From: a bacterium
Lineage (GTDB): Bacteria; UBA9089; JASEGY01
Reading direction: 5' to 3'
DNA length: 63,116 nucleotides
NCBI GenBank assembly: GCA_040753085.1
Contig: JBFMHI010000004.1
Span: forward strand, 1 to 63,116
Shown here: positions 29,643-37,410 of the stretch, in pieces
How the letters are laid out: every line of letters starts with the position of its first letter
Numbering within the stretch: the first letter of the stretch is position 1
The notes under the pieces: model-generated
The model's input: only the letters and a program-made list of their open reading frames with translations
Told to the model about the DNA's origin: nothing
Databases searched by the model: none
Program-made: the position numbers and the translations under genes

Positions 29643-29737
29643 TTAATCTTTGTGTCTTAGTGTCTTTGTGGCTAAATACTTACATCTACGAAACCAATCT
29701 GTGAAATCTGTGGTTTCGTTAGGCCCATGAACGGTTA
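29643..29737. repeat. Two family A right ends without left ends
   Basis: GTGGCTAAATACTTAC (ends 29682) and ATGAACGGTTAC (ends 29737) with the CTTTGTGTCTTAGTGTC word; left ends are missing. Lies between convergent genes. Confidence 0.4.
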
Positions 29738-29745
29738 CCATATAT

Positions 29746-30315
29746 CTAACCAACGATAATGTCATCTAATGGTCGTTTTGGCACGTGGTGAATACCTTCA
29801 CTGTCGCGCCAATACTTAATGTCTCCAGTAGGGCCGGCTGTCTCGATTACTACTTCCTCCCTGGGCCGGCCAAGAGCCAGGACAAGAAGTATCTCATAAC
29901 TGGATGGTATCTCTAAGGTCTTCCGAAGCTCCTGCCTTTGGATTGAACCGATCATACAGCCCCCTAACCCCTTCTCTGTCGCACCCAGGAGAATATTTTG
30001 AGCGGCTATTCCATAGTCACAGCTGAAAGACTGACTTATCTCTGTGTCCCCAAGAATGATGATGTAAGCCGATGGTTTTTCTCCATCACACGGACCGGGC
30101 CAGTCTTTGAGATAACCGGCCCAGGCCAGGTGGGGAAATATCAAGGCATTTTTTTGAGGATCACAAGAAAGGATATATTTTAGCGGCTGTTTATTGGCCG
30201 ATGAGGCAGAAAGTCTGGCCAGGTCAACAAGCTCTCTTAGCGTCTCAGGTTCTACGGCCTCCTCCTGATAGAATCGCCGATAGCTCCTATTCTTTAGGAT
30301 TAAATCCCTTATCAT
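29746..30315 (-). CDS. Nitroreductase-family flavoprotein
   Basis: 189 residues from ATG 30315, chosen because AAGGAGG lies 5 bases upstream. FMN-binding N-terminus LKNRSYRRFYQEEAV, SASSANKQPLKYIL (about 40-53), the central DYGIAAQNILLGATEKGLGGCMIGS, and LVLALGRPRE are typical of the nitroreductase fold. Such enzymes reduce nitro compounds, quinones or flavins with NAD(P)H; the physiological substrate is unclear. It is followed 3' by only repeats and preceded by the MBL gene on the same strand, 44 bp away. Confidence 0.85.
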   Translation of the reverse strand: MIRDLILKNRSYRRFYQEEAVEPETLRELVDLARLSASSANKQPLKYILSCDPQKNALIFPHLAWAGYLKDWPGPCDGEKPSAYIIILGDTEISQSFSCDYGIAAQNILLGATEKGLGGCMIGSIQRQELRKTLEIPSSYEILLVLALGRPREEVVIETAGPTGDIKYWRDSEGIHHVPKRPLDDIIVG

Positions 30316-30359
30316 TTCAACCTCCTTATCCCGTCTAATCATATCAGCCGGCTCATCTT

Positions 30360-31010
30360 TTATTGGTTTTCACATAAGTTTGTGACCGGGTTGAGGATAA
30401 AGGGATTATCTCTCCGCTCTCTCCCAATGGTTGAAGACCCACCATGTCCTGGATAGATTACGGTTTCGTCCGGAAAGATAAGAAGGCGATTTTTTATGCT
30501 GGAGATGAGTGTTTGGTAAGAACCACCAGGCAGGTCTGTTCGGCCAATTCCAGAGGCAAAGAGGGTATCACCCGTGAAGAGAGATTGATTTACCTTCAGA
30601 GTTATCCCCCCTTCAGTATGTCCTGGCGTGTAAATAACCTCTATCTTCAGCTCGCCTAACCAGATAATATCTCCATCTTCCAGTATTCTGTCCGCTGGAG
30701 GCGAGACGATTTCCCAGCCAAAGGTAGAGGAAAGATTGAGATAAGGCTCATTCAGCTTAGGGGCATCGGCTCGATGGATAAGGATTTTAGCTCCCGTGGC
30801 AGAAGCCACAGCAGAATTGGCCCCAATATGATCACCATGTCCATGGGTGTTAATGATGTAAACCAATTTAGCCTTTGAGTCTTGTTGGGCTTTCAGGATT
30901 CTGTCTGCATCATCTCCTGGATCGATCACTACCGCCTGTCCGGTAGCCCTGTCTGCCAGGAGATAGCAGTTAGTCTCCAGGTCACCTACGGTTAAGATCT
31001 TAAGTTCCAT
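30360..31010 (-). CDS. MBL-fold hydrolase, glyoxalase II-like
   Basis: 216 residues. The metallo-beta-lactamase metal motif INTHGHGDHIGA (about 53-64), further ligands in YTPGHTEGGI and LFTGDTLFASGIGRTDLPGG, and YPGHGG near the end define a class of hydroxyacylglutathione hydrolase-like or persulfide dioxygenase-like enzymes. It is about 40 residues shorter than true GloB, which has an extra helical C-terminus. The substrate is therefore uncertain. Same strand as the nitroreductase, likely cotranscribed. Confidence 0.85.
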   Translation of the reverse strand: MELKILTVGDLETNCYLLADRATGQAVVIDPGDDADRILKAQQDSKAKLVYIINTHGHGDHIGANSAVASATGAKILIHRADAPKLNEPYLNLSSTFGWEIVSPPADRILEDGDIIWLGELKIEVIYTPGHTEGGITLKVNQSLFTGDTLFASGIGRTDLPGGSYQTLISSIKNRLLIFPDETVIYPGHGGSSTIGRERRDNPFILNPVTNLCENQ

Positions 31011-31138
31011 AACGATTGTTTTACGAAGGGTAATACCCTCTGAAATTTGACGTTAGTAGCAGGCTGGCTTGAACTTCCATAAACAATTTAATATAACATA
31101 ATTCAGGAGCTAATGTCAAGCAGAAAATTAAATTTTCG

Positions 31139-31204
31139 CAATACCGCCAAAGCCACCCTGGCAACTTGGCAGAGTAATTTCTGAGCGACTTTTGCGGTAT
31201 TGTC
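31139..31204. repeat. GCAATACCGC inverted repeat
   Basis: GCAATACCGC (31139-31148) and GCGGTATTGT (31195-31204) bracket 46 bp. A TTGACA promoter-like box begins 10 bp downstream. The rest of 31011-31472 shows no gene; it holds GGCTGAAGG-like word scraps. Confidence 0.5.
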
Positions 31205-31213
31205 AAAAAAGTA

Positions 31214-31242
31214 TTGACACGATAAAATAGAAGGTGTAAAAT
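31214..31242 (+). promoter_or_regulatory. Sigma70-type promoter upstream of the trxB relic and ptsI
   Basis: TTGACA (31214-31219), 17-bp spacer, TAAAAT (31237-31242). The first coding sequence is 230 bp downstream. Confidence 0.5.
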
Positions 31243-31472
31243 GACAGCCAGCGTTCAGCCATCAGCCTTAAAAGCCTTCCGCCTTCAGTCTATTCACCTA
31301 AGAAGACATACATACCTTGGAGTGGTTAAAAGTAGGGGGAAGGCAAGCCAAATTTACATACCTACCTAAAAATATAAGAAATTAAGAAAAGCTTAGGCAA
31401 AAACTTTTGAGAGTACGAAGATGCGTGAGGGGAGGAATGACGGAATTTATTCTGCCTGAAGAGATAAAATAG

Positions 31473-31790
31473 GTGCCTGTAGAAGAGGCTAAGCTCTATG
31501 AGCTTATTATTATTGGAGCTGGTCCGGCAGGGATGACGGCGGCGGTAGGAGGCGTCTTTATTGAGATTGGACTTATGCCTAACACTGAATTTGTCGGGGA
31601 TGTGGTTGAGCTTAATCATGACCGGGAGATAGTGGTAGATTGCGGCTGCAGGACAAGTGTTCCCGGAATATTTGCGGCAGGTGATGTCACCACTGTGCCG
31701 GAAAAACAGATTATTGTAGCAGCCGGGGAAGGAGCCAAGGCGATTCTTGGCGCCTATCGCTATCTGCTGAAGAAAACAGAGGACAGATGA
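31473..31790 (+). pseudogene. Thioredoxin reductase-like gene with a large internal deletion
   Basis: 105 codons. Residues 1-27 hold the FAD-binding N-terminus (YELIIIGAGPAGMTAAV); the next residue joins directly to a C-terminal segment GGVFIEIGLMPNTEFVGD...GIFAAGDVTTVPEKQIIVAAGEGAKAILGAYRYLL. A full enzyme has about 310 residues, so the NADPH domain with its CxxC is missing while the frame is kept. The product could not work as a reductase. The stop overlaps the ptsI start. Confidence 0.75.
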
Positions 31791-32770
31791 CAGAGGACAG
31801 AAGACAGAGGACAGACGAACAAAAGATTAGTGCCGAGACACATTTTACCGGAATACCGATAAGCGGGGGTATAGTCGTGGCCAGGGTGTGCCTTTTTAAT
31901 GAAAGGCGGCACAGCAAGTTGCCTCTTTATAAAGTAACCGGCAAGGGACAGAATCGGGAGAAGGCCCGGCTCAAACGGGCTGTTAAAATCGCAGCCGATA
32001 GGCTCGAAGCTTTAAAGAAAGATGTGGCCGAGCGTATTGGTTCATCCGAGGCGAAAATCTTTGCTGCCCAGAAAATGATCCTGCTGGACAAGGGTGTTAA
32101 CCGGGAAATGATGGAGGCCATTGAAAATAAGGATCTTAATGCCGAGACGGCAGTAGCAACCACCTTGGAGGCCTATGAAACGCGATTGCTCAGTGTGGAC
32201 AACGAATATATCAAAAATGATGCCTCAGATATCGGGGAGATTAAGCGTAGGTTATTAGACGTCTTAAGAAATATGAACCCGTCCTTTCAGTGTGCCGGTC
32301 AAGAACACTGTCAGCGCGGCCGGAACCGTATTGTGGTTGCGGAGGAACTCACGCCCAGCCTCACTTTGGAATTGAATACCGGACAAATCAAGGGATTTGT
32401 GACAGAGCGCGGAGGCAAGGCTTCTCATGCGGCCATCCTGGCCAGAGCACTAGGCATCCCTGCAGTAAGCGGTCTCAAGAATATCCACAGCCTCCTCGAT
32501 TGTGGAACCGAAGTCCTGATTAATGGCGAGACAGGAGAAGTTGTTATTTGGCCCGGCGAGGAAACCATCTCTAAAATACCTTCGCTGCAGCGCATCGAAG
32601 TCCGGAGGTCACAGATTGTCGAGCCTGTGGCAGGGTTTAAGGTAATGGCTAATATCAGCCTTTCGTCGGATGTGGTTGAGGCAAAGGATATGCAGACCGA
32701 GGGAATCGGCTTGTATCGGACGGAGTTTGAATTTATGTCCAGTGAAAAAATCCGGGACGGTTCAAAATAG
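31787..32770 (+). pseudogene. ptsI: PTS enzyme I, N-terminal part, cut by a family C element
   Basis: About 322 native residues before the insertion at 32754, then 5 element-encoded codons. EI takes phosphate from PEP and passes it to HPr. The swivelling-domain active His lies in RGGKASHAAILARALGIPAV, and the HPr-binding helical domain precedes it (VDNEYIKNDASDIGEI). The PEP-domain start TEGIGLYRTEFEFMSSEKI breaks at the element. Removing the element and one TSD copy joins EKI to LKEDEQFERY in frame. The N-terminal ~14 residues are encoded by a GACAGAGG word repeat, so the true start is uncertain. No ptsH or EII gene is nearby. Confidence 0.85.
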
Positions 32771-33017
32771 TCCATTTTCTTGTGAAACCTTGCGACCTGT
32801 AGTGAGCTTTTAGCCCCGTAGGGGCGTATTTATAGCAAGATGCCAACCCTTACATCTCAAGCCCCGTAGGGGCGACATATGTAAAAACATATCGCTTCTA
32901 CGGAGCTTTAACCTTTAACAACATGGTTGTGCCTGGGGAACTATAAATATTCCGCCCCGCTGGGGCTATTGTCGATAATTTTTAGTCGCAAGCTTTCACA
33001 GTAAGGTGAACCGTCCC
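32754..33017. mobile_element. Family C element splitting ptsI
   Basis: 264 bp. Left end GGGACGGTTCA, right end TGAACCGTCCC; AAAAATCC on both sides (32746-32753, 33018-33025). The interior holds AGCCCCGTAGGGGCG and CCGCCCCGCTGGGGC hairpins. A longer copy is at 58424. Confidence 0.93.
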
Positions 33018-33025
33018 AAAAATCC

Positions 33026-33726
33026 TAAAAGAAGACGAGCAATTTGAACGCTATACTGCCGTGCTAAAGGCCATGGACGGGAAGCCGGTTAATTTTAGAC
33101 TTCTGGATATAGGAAGCGATAAGTCTCTCTCTTTTTTGGATATGCCGCGGGAAGAAAATCCATCCCTGGGTTGCCGGGGAGCGCGCTTTCTTTTGGAAAG
33201 GCCGGACCTTTTAAAAACTCAGGCGCGGGCTTTGGCCAGGGCCTCTCTCCATGGTCCCGTTAATGTAATGTATCCTATGATTACAGATATTGAACAGTTC
33301 CGTAAGCTAAAGAACATGTTTAATGAGGCCATAGCCGATTTAGCCGGGGGAGAGATAAATCACGGCCTTATGTTTGAAGTGGTTTCAGCCGCCTTACAGG
33401 CACGGGAAATTTTAAAAATAGCCGATTTTGGGAGCATCGGAAGCAACGATCTTATTCAGTATCTGTTTGCGGTGGATCGTGATAATGAGCGGGTTGCCTA
33501 TGACTATGACCCTAACAGAGATGTTTTCTGGTCATTGATAGGTGAGATAGCCAGAGCCGCATCTGAAATGGGGAAACCTCTGTCGATCTGCGGAGAATTG
33601 GCTGGAGAGCCTAAATACATTCCAAAGCTTATTGAGCTTGGGATGCGAATAGTCAGCGTCAGCCCACGACTTATCCCGAAAGTGCGGATGGCGGCAAAGC
33701 AATCGCTTGGGGCAAAGAAGGAGTAA
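33026..33726 (+). pseudogene. ptsI: PTS enzyme I, C-terminal PEP-binding part
   Basis: The native frame resumes after the right TSD copy (LKEDEQFERYTAVLKAMDGKPVNFR...). It carries PEP-domain motifs: LLDIGSDKSLSF, PSLGCRGARFLLERP, NVMYPMIT, GLMFEVVSAA, FGSIGSNDLIQYLFAVDRDNE and the active Cys in SICGELAGEP. All expected motifs survive, so the insertion is recent or both halves are made separately (an internal GTG at 33061 would allow that). A small unknown gene follows 8 bp later. Confidence 0.85.
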
Positions 33727-33734
33727 TGTAAGGG

Positions 33735-33890
33735 ATGGTTAAGAAGAGATATCTAATTGATTTAGAAGGGATTGATATTAAAGAGATCCCGGAATCGTTT
33801 TGGGAAGATATTGCCGATATGGAAATTCAGAAGGACCTGATTAATAAAAAGATATTTCATCCTCAACTGGGTGGCCACCTAAGGCCCTAA
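33735..33890 (+). CDS. Small hypothetical protein
   Basis: 51 residues from ATG 33735 behind AAGGG, just after ptsI: MVKKRYLIDLEGIDIKEIPESFWEDIADMEIQKDLI... It is acidic with two amphipathic helices and no recognisable domain. It ends at 33890, overlapping the stop of the opposing nucleotidyltransferase gene by 4 bp. It might be an antitoxin-sized relic. Confidence 0.45.
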   Translation: MVKKRYLIDLEGIDIKEIPESFWEDIADMEIQKDLINKKIFHPQLGGHLRP

Positions 33891-34525
33891 GATGATAATA
33901 ACTCCTCAGGGATATCTTCTCCCCCCGTGGTTAAAGGTCTGAGGGCTGTTTCGTTTATTAGATCGGCAAGGTTCTTATCTCTGCCAGCCCTTTTGGCTAT
34001 CTTTTTGGTTAGCTCGATTTCAGAGTTAGACATGGTCTTTAGAAGCTCCATAATATCCAACTCATCTTTTTTCCCGCCGGCCCTTAATTTCATGGCAATA
34101 AGATACGGTTTGGGTAAAACAGGCACAGGAAGCCCTTCGATGAAATCAGAATGAATTAAACCCTCGGCTTCCCATTTGTATTGGGCAAGAAGAATGTCTA
34201 TCCGGGGATATTCTTCCTTCCTATCATCCAGAAAGATTACATCGTGCCTTAAAGGATCGGATAAATCCCTGGAGGCCTCAATATATCGAGATTGGAACCG
34301 CTCTGAATGATACTGATGGATATATTGATAGAGATGCCTGCCGGGTCTGGGGACAGAGGCTAAGGTATGGAAGCAAAGATCTATATCCGTAGTGGTTCTT
34401 TCCACCCCGTGTAAGATAACAGCATATCCACCGATTAAGGATAGATAGCCTTTTATCCCAGAAAAACGGCTGAAACCATCAAAGATCTCTTTGATCTTTT
34501 CTAAGGTATCGCTTATAGACTTCAT
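33887..34525 (-). CDS. Nucleotidyltransferase-fold protein, possible TA-type toxin
   Basis: 212 residues. The nucleotidyltransferase signature is LSLIGGYAVILHGVERTTTDIDLCFH (GG then DxD, about 30-53), with a later acidic residue in YPRIDILLAQY and a helical end (LPKPYLIAMKLRAGGKKDELDIMELL) as in AbiEii/MNT-like proteins. Partners encoded just upstream on the same strand overlap it by 47 bp. The context suggests a toxin-antitoxin or abortive-infection pair, but activity is not proven. All key acidic residues are present. Confidence 0.7.
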   Translation of the reverse strand: MKSISDTLEKIKEIFDGFSRFSGIKGYLSLIGGYAVILHGVERTTTDIDLCFHTLASVPRPGRHLYQYIHQYHSERFQSRYIEASRDLSDPLRHDVIFLDDRKEEYPRIDILLAQYKWEAEGLIHSDFIEGLPVPVLPKPYLIAMKLRAGGKKDELDIMELLKTMSNSEIELTKKIAKRAGRDKNLADLINETALRPLTTGGEDIPEELLSS

Positions 34526-34667
34526 ATTCCGAAACCCCTTCCGCCGTGCTCTTGATCTTTAATATATCATTAAATATTTTCTCCATGGTCTTGATCCTCT
34601 CAAGAGGAGAAAGGGAGAGGAACTTTTTTCTTCCTTCATCTTTTCGTTGTTCAATTATATTAGCCAT
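34479..34667 (-). CDS. Small partner of the nucleotidyltransferase
   Basis: 62 residues (MANIIEQRKDEGRKKFLSLSPLERIKTMEKIFNDILK...EYEVYKRYLRKDQRDL). The gene precedes and overlaps the nucleotidyltransferase gene in the same transcription direction, so the two are coupled. The charged helical character fits an antitoxin. A GAGGTAG ribosome site precedes its ATG, and a family B element lies 18 bp upstream with the duplication CAAGATTT. Confidence 0.6.
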   Translation of the reverse strand: MANIIEQRKDEGRKKFLSLSPLERIKTMEKIFNDILKIKSTAEGVSEYEVYKRYLRKDQRDL

Positions 34668-34685
34668 TATTCTACCTCAAGATTT

Positions 34686-34867
34686 CGACCTGTATGGTTA
34701 GCTTAACCTTACTCACATCTTTTAAAAACCACGAAGAACACGAAGAACACGAAGGACACCACGAAGATTTTTTTAATCACATTTACCTTACCCTTAATTA
34801 CTTTCTTCGTGAACTTTGTGCTCTTCGTGGTTTATCTTTGCTTTTCCCTACCTAATCATACAGGTCG
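34686..34867. mobile_element. Family B element with ACGAAGAACACGAAG arms
   Basis: CGACCTGTATGGTTAG left end and CTAATCATACAGGTCG right end; CAAGATTT on both sides (34678-34685, 34868-34875). The arms hold the CCACGAAGAACACGAAG word and its complement. Confidence 0.93.
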
Positions 34868-34964
34868 CAAGATTTCGGACGGCGGACTCGGGAAAAGCAG
34901 CGCCGCTTAATTGGTAGTGAGAGTGGAGAGAAGAGACATCTCCGCTCTCCACTCTCCGCTCTTA

Positions 34965-35022
34965 GAGCCTATCCTAAAACCAGGGCCACTGATTACGCAG
35001 GAGAGGTTTTGGGATAGATACT
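34965..35022. mobile_element. Family D minimal element
   Basis: 58 bp between TA dinucleotides: GAGCCTATCCTAAAACC at the left, GGTTTTGGGATAGAT near the right end. Possibly the smallest of the set; the surrounding 34876-35085 has GAGAGTGG words and no gene. Confidence 0.6.
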
Positions 35023-35086
35023 TAGTATAGCATCAATCGTGGGAATTGTAAAGGATTAATTCAGGCCCAAGTAACTTATAAAGGTC

Positions 35087-35117
35087 TTGACTTTGAATCA
35101 GATTCATGTTATATAAT
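35087..35117 (+). promoter_or_regulatory. Sigma70-type promoter for the Rpn gene
   Basis: TTGACT (35087-35092) and TATAAT (35112-35117), spacer 19 bp, or TTATAT at 35109-35114 with a 16-bp spacer. The gene starts 69 bp downstream. Confidence 0.5.
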
Positions 35118-35185
35118 AAAGTTACCTGGTAAGCGTTCAGGTATCATTTAGTCGGGGCTGCCCTTAAAGGTGAAGGAGTAAACTT

Positions 35186-36061
35186 ATGGAATTCTTAGAT
35201 GTCAAAACAGACTTTGCCTTCAAGAAGATCTTTGGTTCAGAGGCGAGCAAGGATATCTTAATCAGCTTCCTGAATTCTGTCATCGATTTTGAAGGAAATG
35301 AACGGATAGTTGACCTGACTATCGTCGATCCCTATCAGATACCATTAATCAAAGGGATGAAGGATACATTCGTCGATGTTAAGGCCAGACTGTCAAATCA
35401 GAAAAGGGTCATCATCGAGATGCAGGTTTTAAATGTAGAGGGGTTTGAGAAAAGGATCTTGTACAATGCCGCTAAGGCCTATTCCTCTCAACTAAAGAAA
35501 GCAGAGTCATTCACCACCCTTGAGCCTATTATTGCCCTGACCATTACAGACTTCAGGATGTTTGAGGAGATAGATAATATCATTACCTATTTCAACCTGA
35601 TAGAAAAAGAGACATTAATAAAATACAGTGATGAGATAGAATTGATTTTTATCGAGCTTCCCAAGTTTACAAAAAATGAAGATGAGCTTAGCTCAATAAC
35701 CGACAAATGGATATACTTTATAAAAAATGCCGGCAGCCTCGAATATACCCCCAAGACATTAATCGAAGAGGTGGAAATAAAAAAGGCCTTTGAGATAGCC
35801 AATACCGCCGGTATGAGTGAAGCAGAGTTAGAGGTCCAATTTAAGAGACACGATTTTATCTACCTCCAGAAGAGTTCCATTGAGTTTGCCCTGAAACGGG
35901 GTCGGGAAGAAGGCAAAAAGGAAGGCAAGGAAGAGGGCAGAAAGGAAGGCAAAAAGGAAAAGGCAATAGAGGTGGCCAAGTCTCTTTTAGGTCTGGGGGT
36001 TGATATGGAAAAAATATCAAAGGCTACCGGATTAACCATAGAAGAGGTTGAAGGGTTGTGA
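35186..36061 (+). CDS. Rpn/PD-(D/E)XK-type nuclease (transposase-like)
   Basis: 291 residues. It begins EFLDVKTDFAFKKIFGSEASKDILISFLNSVI, the hallmark of Rpn-family recombination-promoting nucleases, with the PD-(D/E)XK core around FVDVKARLSNQKRVIIEMQV (about 71-90). The C-terminus has a highly charged repeat (REEGKKEGKEEGRKEGKKEK) before a short helix, as usual for this family. Rpn proteins are DNA endonucleases that promote RecA-independent recombination or act in defence. Behind GTGAAGGAG. It ends 12 bp before hypE but is not functionally related. Confidence 0.85.
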   Translation: MEFLDVKTDFAFKKIFGSEASKDILISFLNSVIDFEGNERIVDLTIVDPYQIPLIKGMKDTFVDVKARLSNQKRVIIEMQVLNVEGFEKRILYNAAKAYSSQLKKAESFTTLEPIIALTITDFRMFEEIDNIITYFNLIEKETLIKYSDEIELIFIELPKFTKNEDELSSITDKWIYFIKNAGSLEYTPKTLIEEVEIKKAFEIANTAGMSEAELEVQFKRHDFIYLQKSSIEFALKRGREEGKKEGKEEGRKEGKKEKAIEVAKSLLGLGVDMEKISKATGLTIEEVEGL

Positions 36062-36073
36062 GACCATTTGGCA

Positions 36074-37087
36074 ATGAACACCAATAGAATCCTTCTTTCC
36101 CATGGCTCTGGGGGGAAACTTACCCATTCTTTAATTCGCGAGATATTTTTAAAGGAATTTAGAAATGAAATATTGGAGCCGCTAAGTGACAGCGCTGTCT
36201 TCAGGGTAAAGGAAGGAAGGTTGGCTTACACTACTGACTCGTATGTAGTCGATCCTATCTTCTTTCCAGGCGGGGACATAGGAAGACTTTCCGTGTGCGG
36301 CACCGTAAATGATTTAGCTATGAGTGGGGCAAAGCCGCTCTATCTATCCGCTTCTTTCATTATGGAAGAAGGCCTTCTGGTAGCTGCTCTAATGGCCATC
36401 CTGAAGTCAATGAAAGAGGCAGCCAATGAGGCAGGCGTTAAAATTGTCTGTGGAGATACAAAGGTTGTTTCCAAAGGCGCCGCCGATAAGATATTCATTA
36501 CTACCTCTGGACTTGGTTTGATTCCGGAGGGGGTGGAGATTTCGCCAACTCAAATAAGACCAGGCGACGGTGTGATCCTAAGTGGTCCCATAGGCGACCA
36601 CGGCATAGCCATATTAAGCCAAAGGGAAGGGCTTGCGTTTAGCTCAAGTATCTCCTCGGATGCGGCCCCCTTAAATCATCTGGTGGCTTCAATATTGGAT
36701 GAGGCCGGGGACGGGATCCATGCCCTTCGTGATCCGACCAGAGGTGGATTGGCGACAACCTTGAATGAATTTACCCATGAGGCTGATTTTGGAATAAGAA
36801 TCTATGAGGAGAAGATACCGGTGAGAGATAGTGTTAAAGGGGCATGTGAACTACTTGGTCTTGATTCCCTTTATATGGCCAATGAGGGAAAGTTAGTGGC
36901 GGTTACCTCCAGGGATTCTTCTAAAAAGGTTCTTTCCTGCATGAAAAGAAATAGCCTGGGGGTAGATGCTGAGATTATCGGGGAAATTATAAAGGAACCG
37001 GCCGGTATTGTCTCTTTAGTCACCCGCCTTGGTGGGACAAGGATATTAGACATGCAGACCGGAGAACAGCTTCCCAGGATATGTTAA
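36074..37087 (+). CDS. hypE: Hydrogenase maturation carbamoyl dehydratase
   Basis: 337 residues. HypE dehydrates a thiocarboxamide on its own C-terminal Cys to make the cyanide ligands of [NiFe] hydrogenases. The essential C-terminus LPRIC is intact; other signatures are LSHGSGGKLTHSLI, TTDSYVVDPIFFPGGDIG, GTVNDLAMSGAKP and HALRDPTRGGLATTLNE. It is normally found in a hyp operon (hypABCDF), yet no other hyp or hydrogenase gene lies in the window. ATG 36074 is preferred to TTG 36068. Confidence 0.95.
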   Translation: MNTNRILLSHGSGGKLTHSLIREIFLKEFRNEILEPLSDSAVFRVKEGRLAYTTDSYVVDPIFFPGGDIGRLSVCGTVNDLAMSGAKPLYLSASFIMEEGLLVAALMAILKSMKEAANEAGVKIVCGDTKVVSKGAADKIFITTSGLGLIPEGVEISPTQIRPGDGVILSGPIGDHGIAILSQREGLAFSSSISSDAAPLNHLVASILDEAGDGIHALRDPTRGGLATTLNEFTHEADFGIRIYEEKIPVRDSVKGACELLGLDSLYMANEGKLVAVTSRDSSKKVLSCMKRNSLGVDAEIIGEIIKEPAGIVSLVTRLGGTRILDMQTGEQLPRIC

Positions 37088-37168
37088 CGGCCGGCCCGTA
37101 TCTTCTCCATAATTCGGGGTAAGGTAAGATAGAGATTGGAGATAGTTACTGCCAAAGGCGGCCTAATT

Positions 37169-37389
37169 GTAACCGTTCAGCCACAGATGCACACAGATGA
37201 AACACGGAAAATCCGTGAGCCGTGTCCGTGATTCGGGTCTGTCCTTAGGCTGTAGGGACAACCCTTGTGGTTGTCCGTCTACGGAACGGACATGGACAAG
37301 CACGGACAGGGACAAGCCCTGTCCCTACACTTCCGCCTTCTGTCCTGTGTTATTTATCCGTGCTAATTCGTGCATACCTGAACGGTTAC
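37169..37389. mobile_element. Family A element, GGGACAGGG type
   Basis: 221 bp, GTAACCGTTCAG / CTGAACGGTTAC; GCCTAATT on both sides (37161-37168, 37390-37397). Inverse orientation of the 1901 copy. Ends 21 bp before the GT gene start. Confidence 0.95.
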
Positions 37390-37410
37390 GCCTAATTTAA
37401 GGAGGAGGCT

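Noticed and set aside
35129-35142. A family A left end at 35129 (GTAAGCGTTCAG)
   Set aside because: No right end or duplication nearby; could be a chance match or a remnant too small to call.
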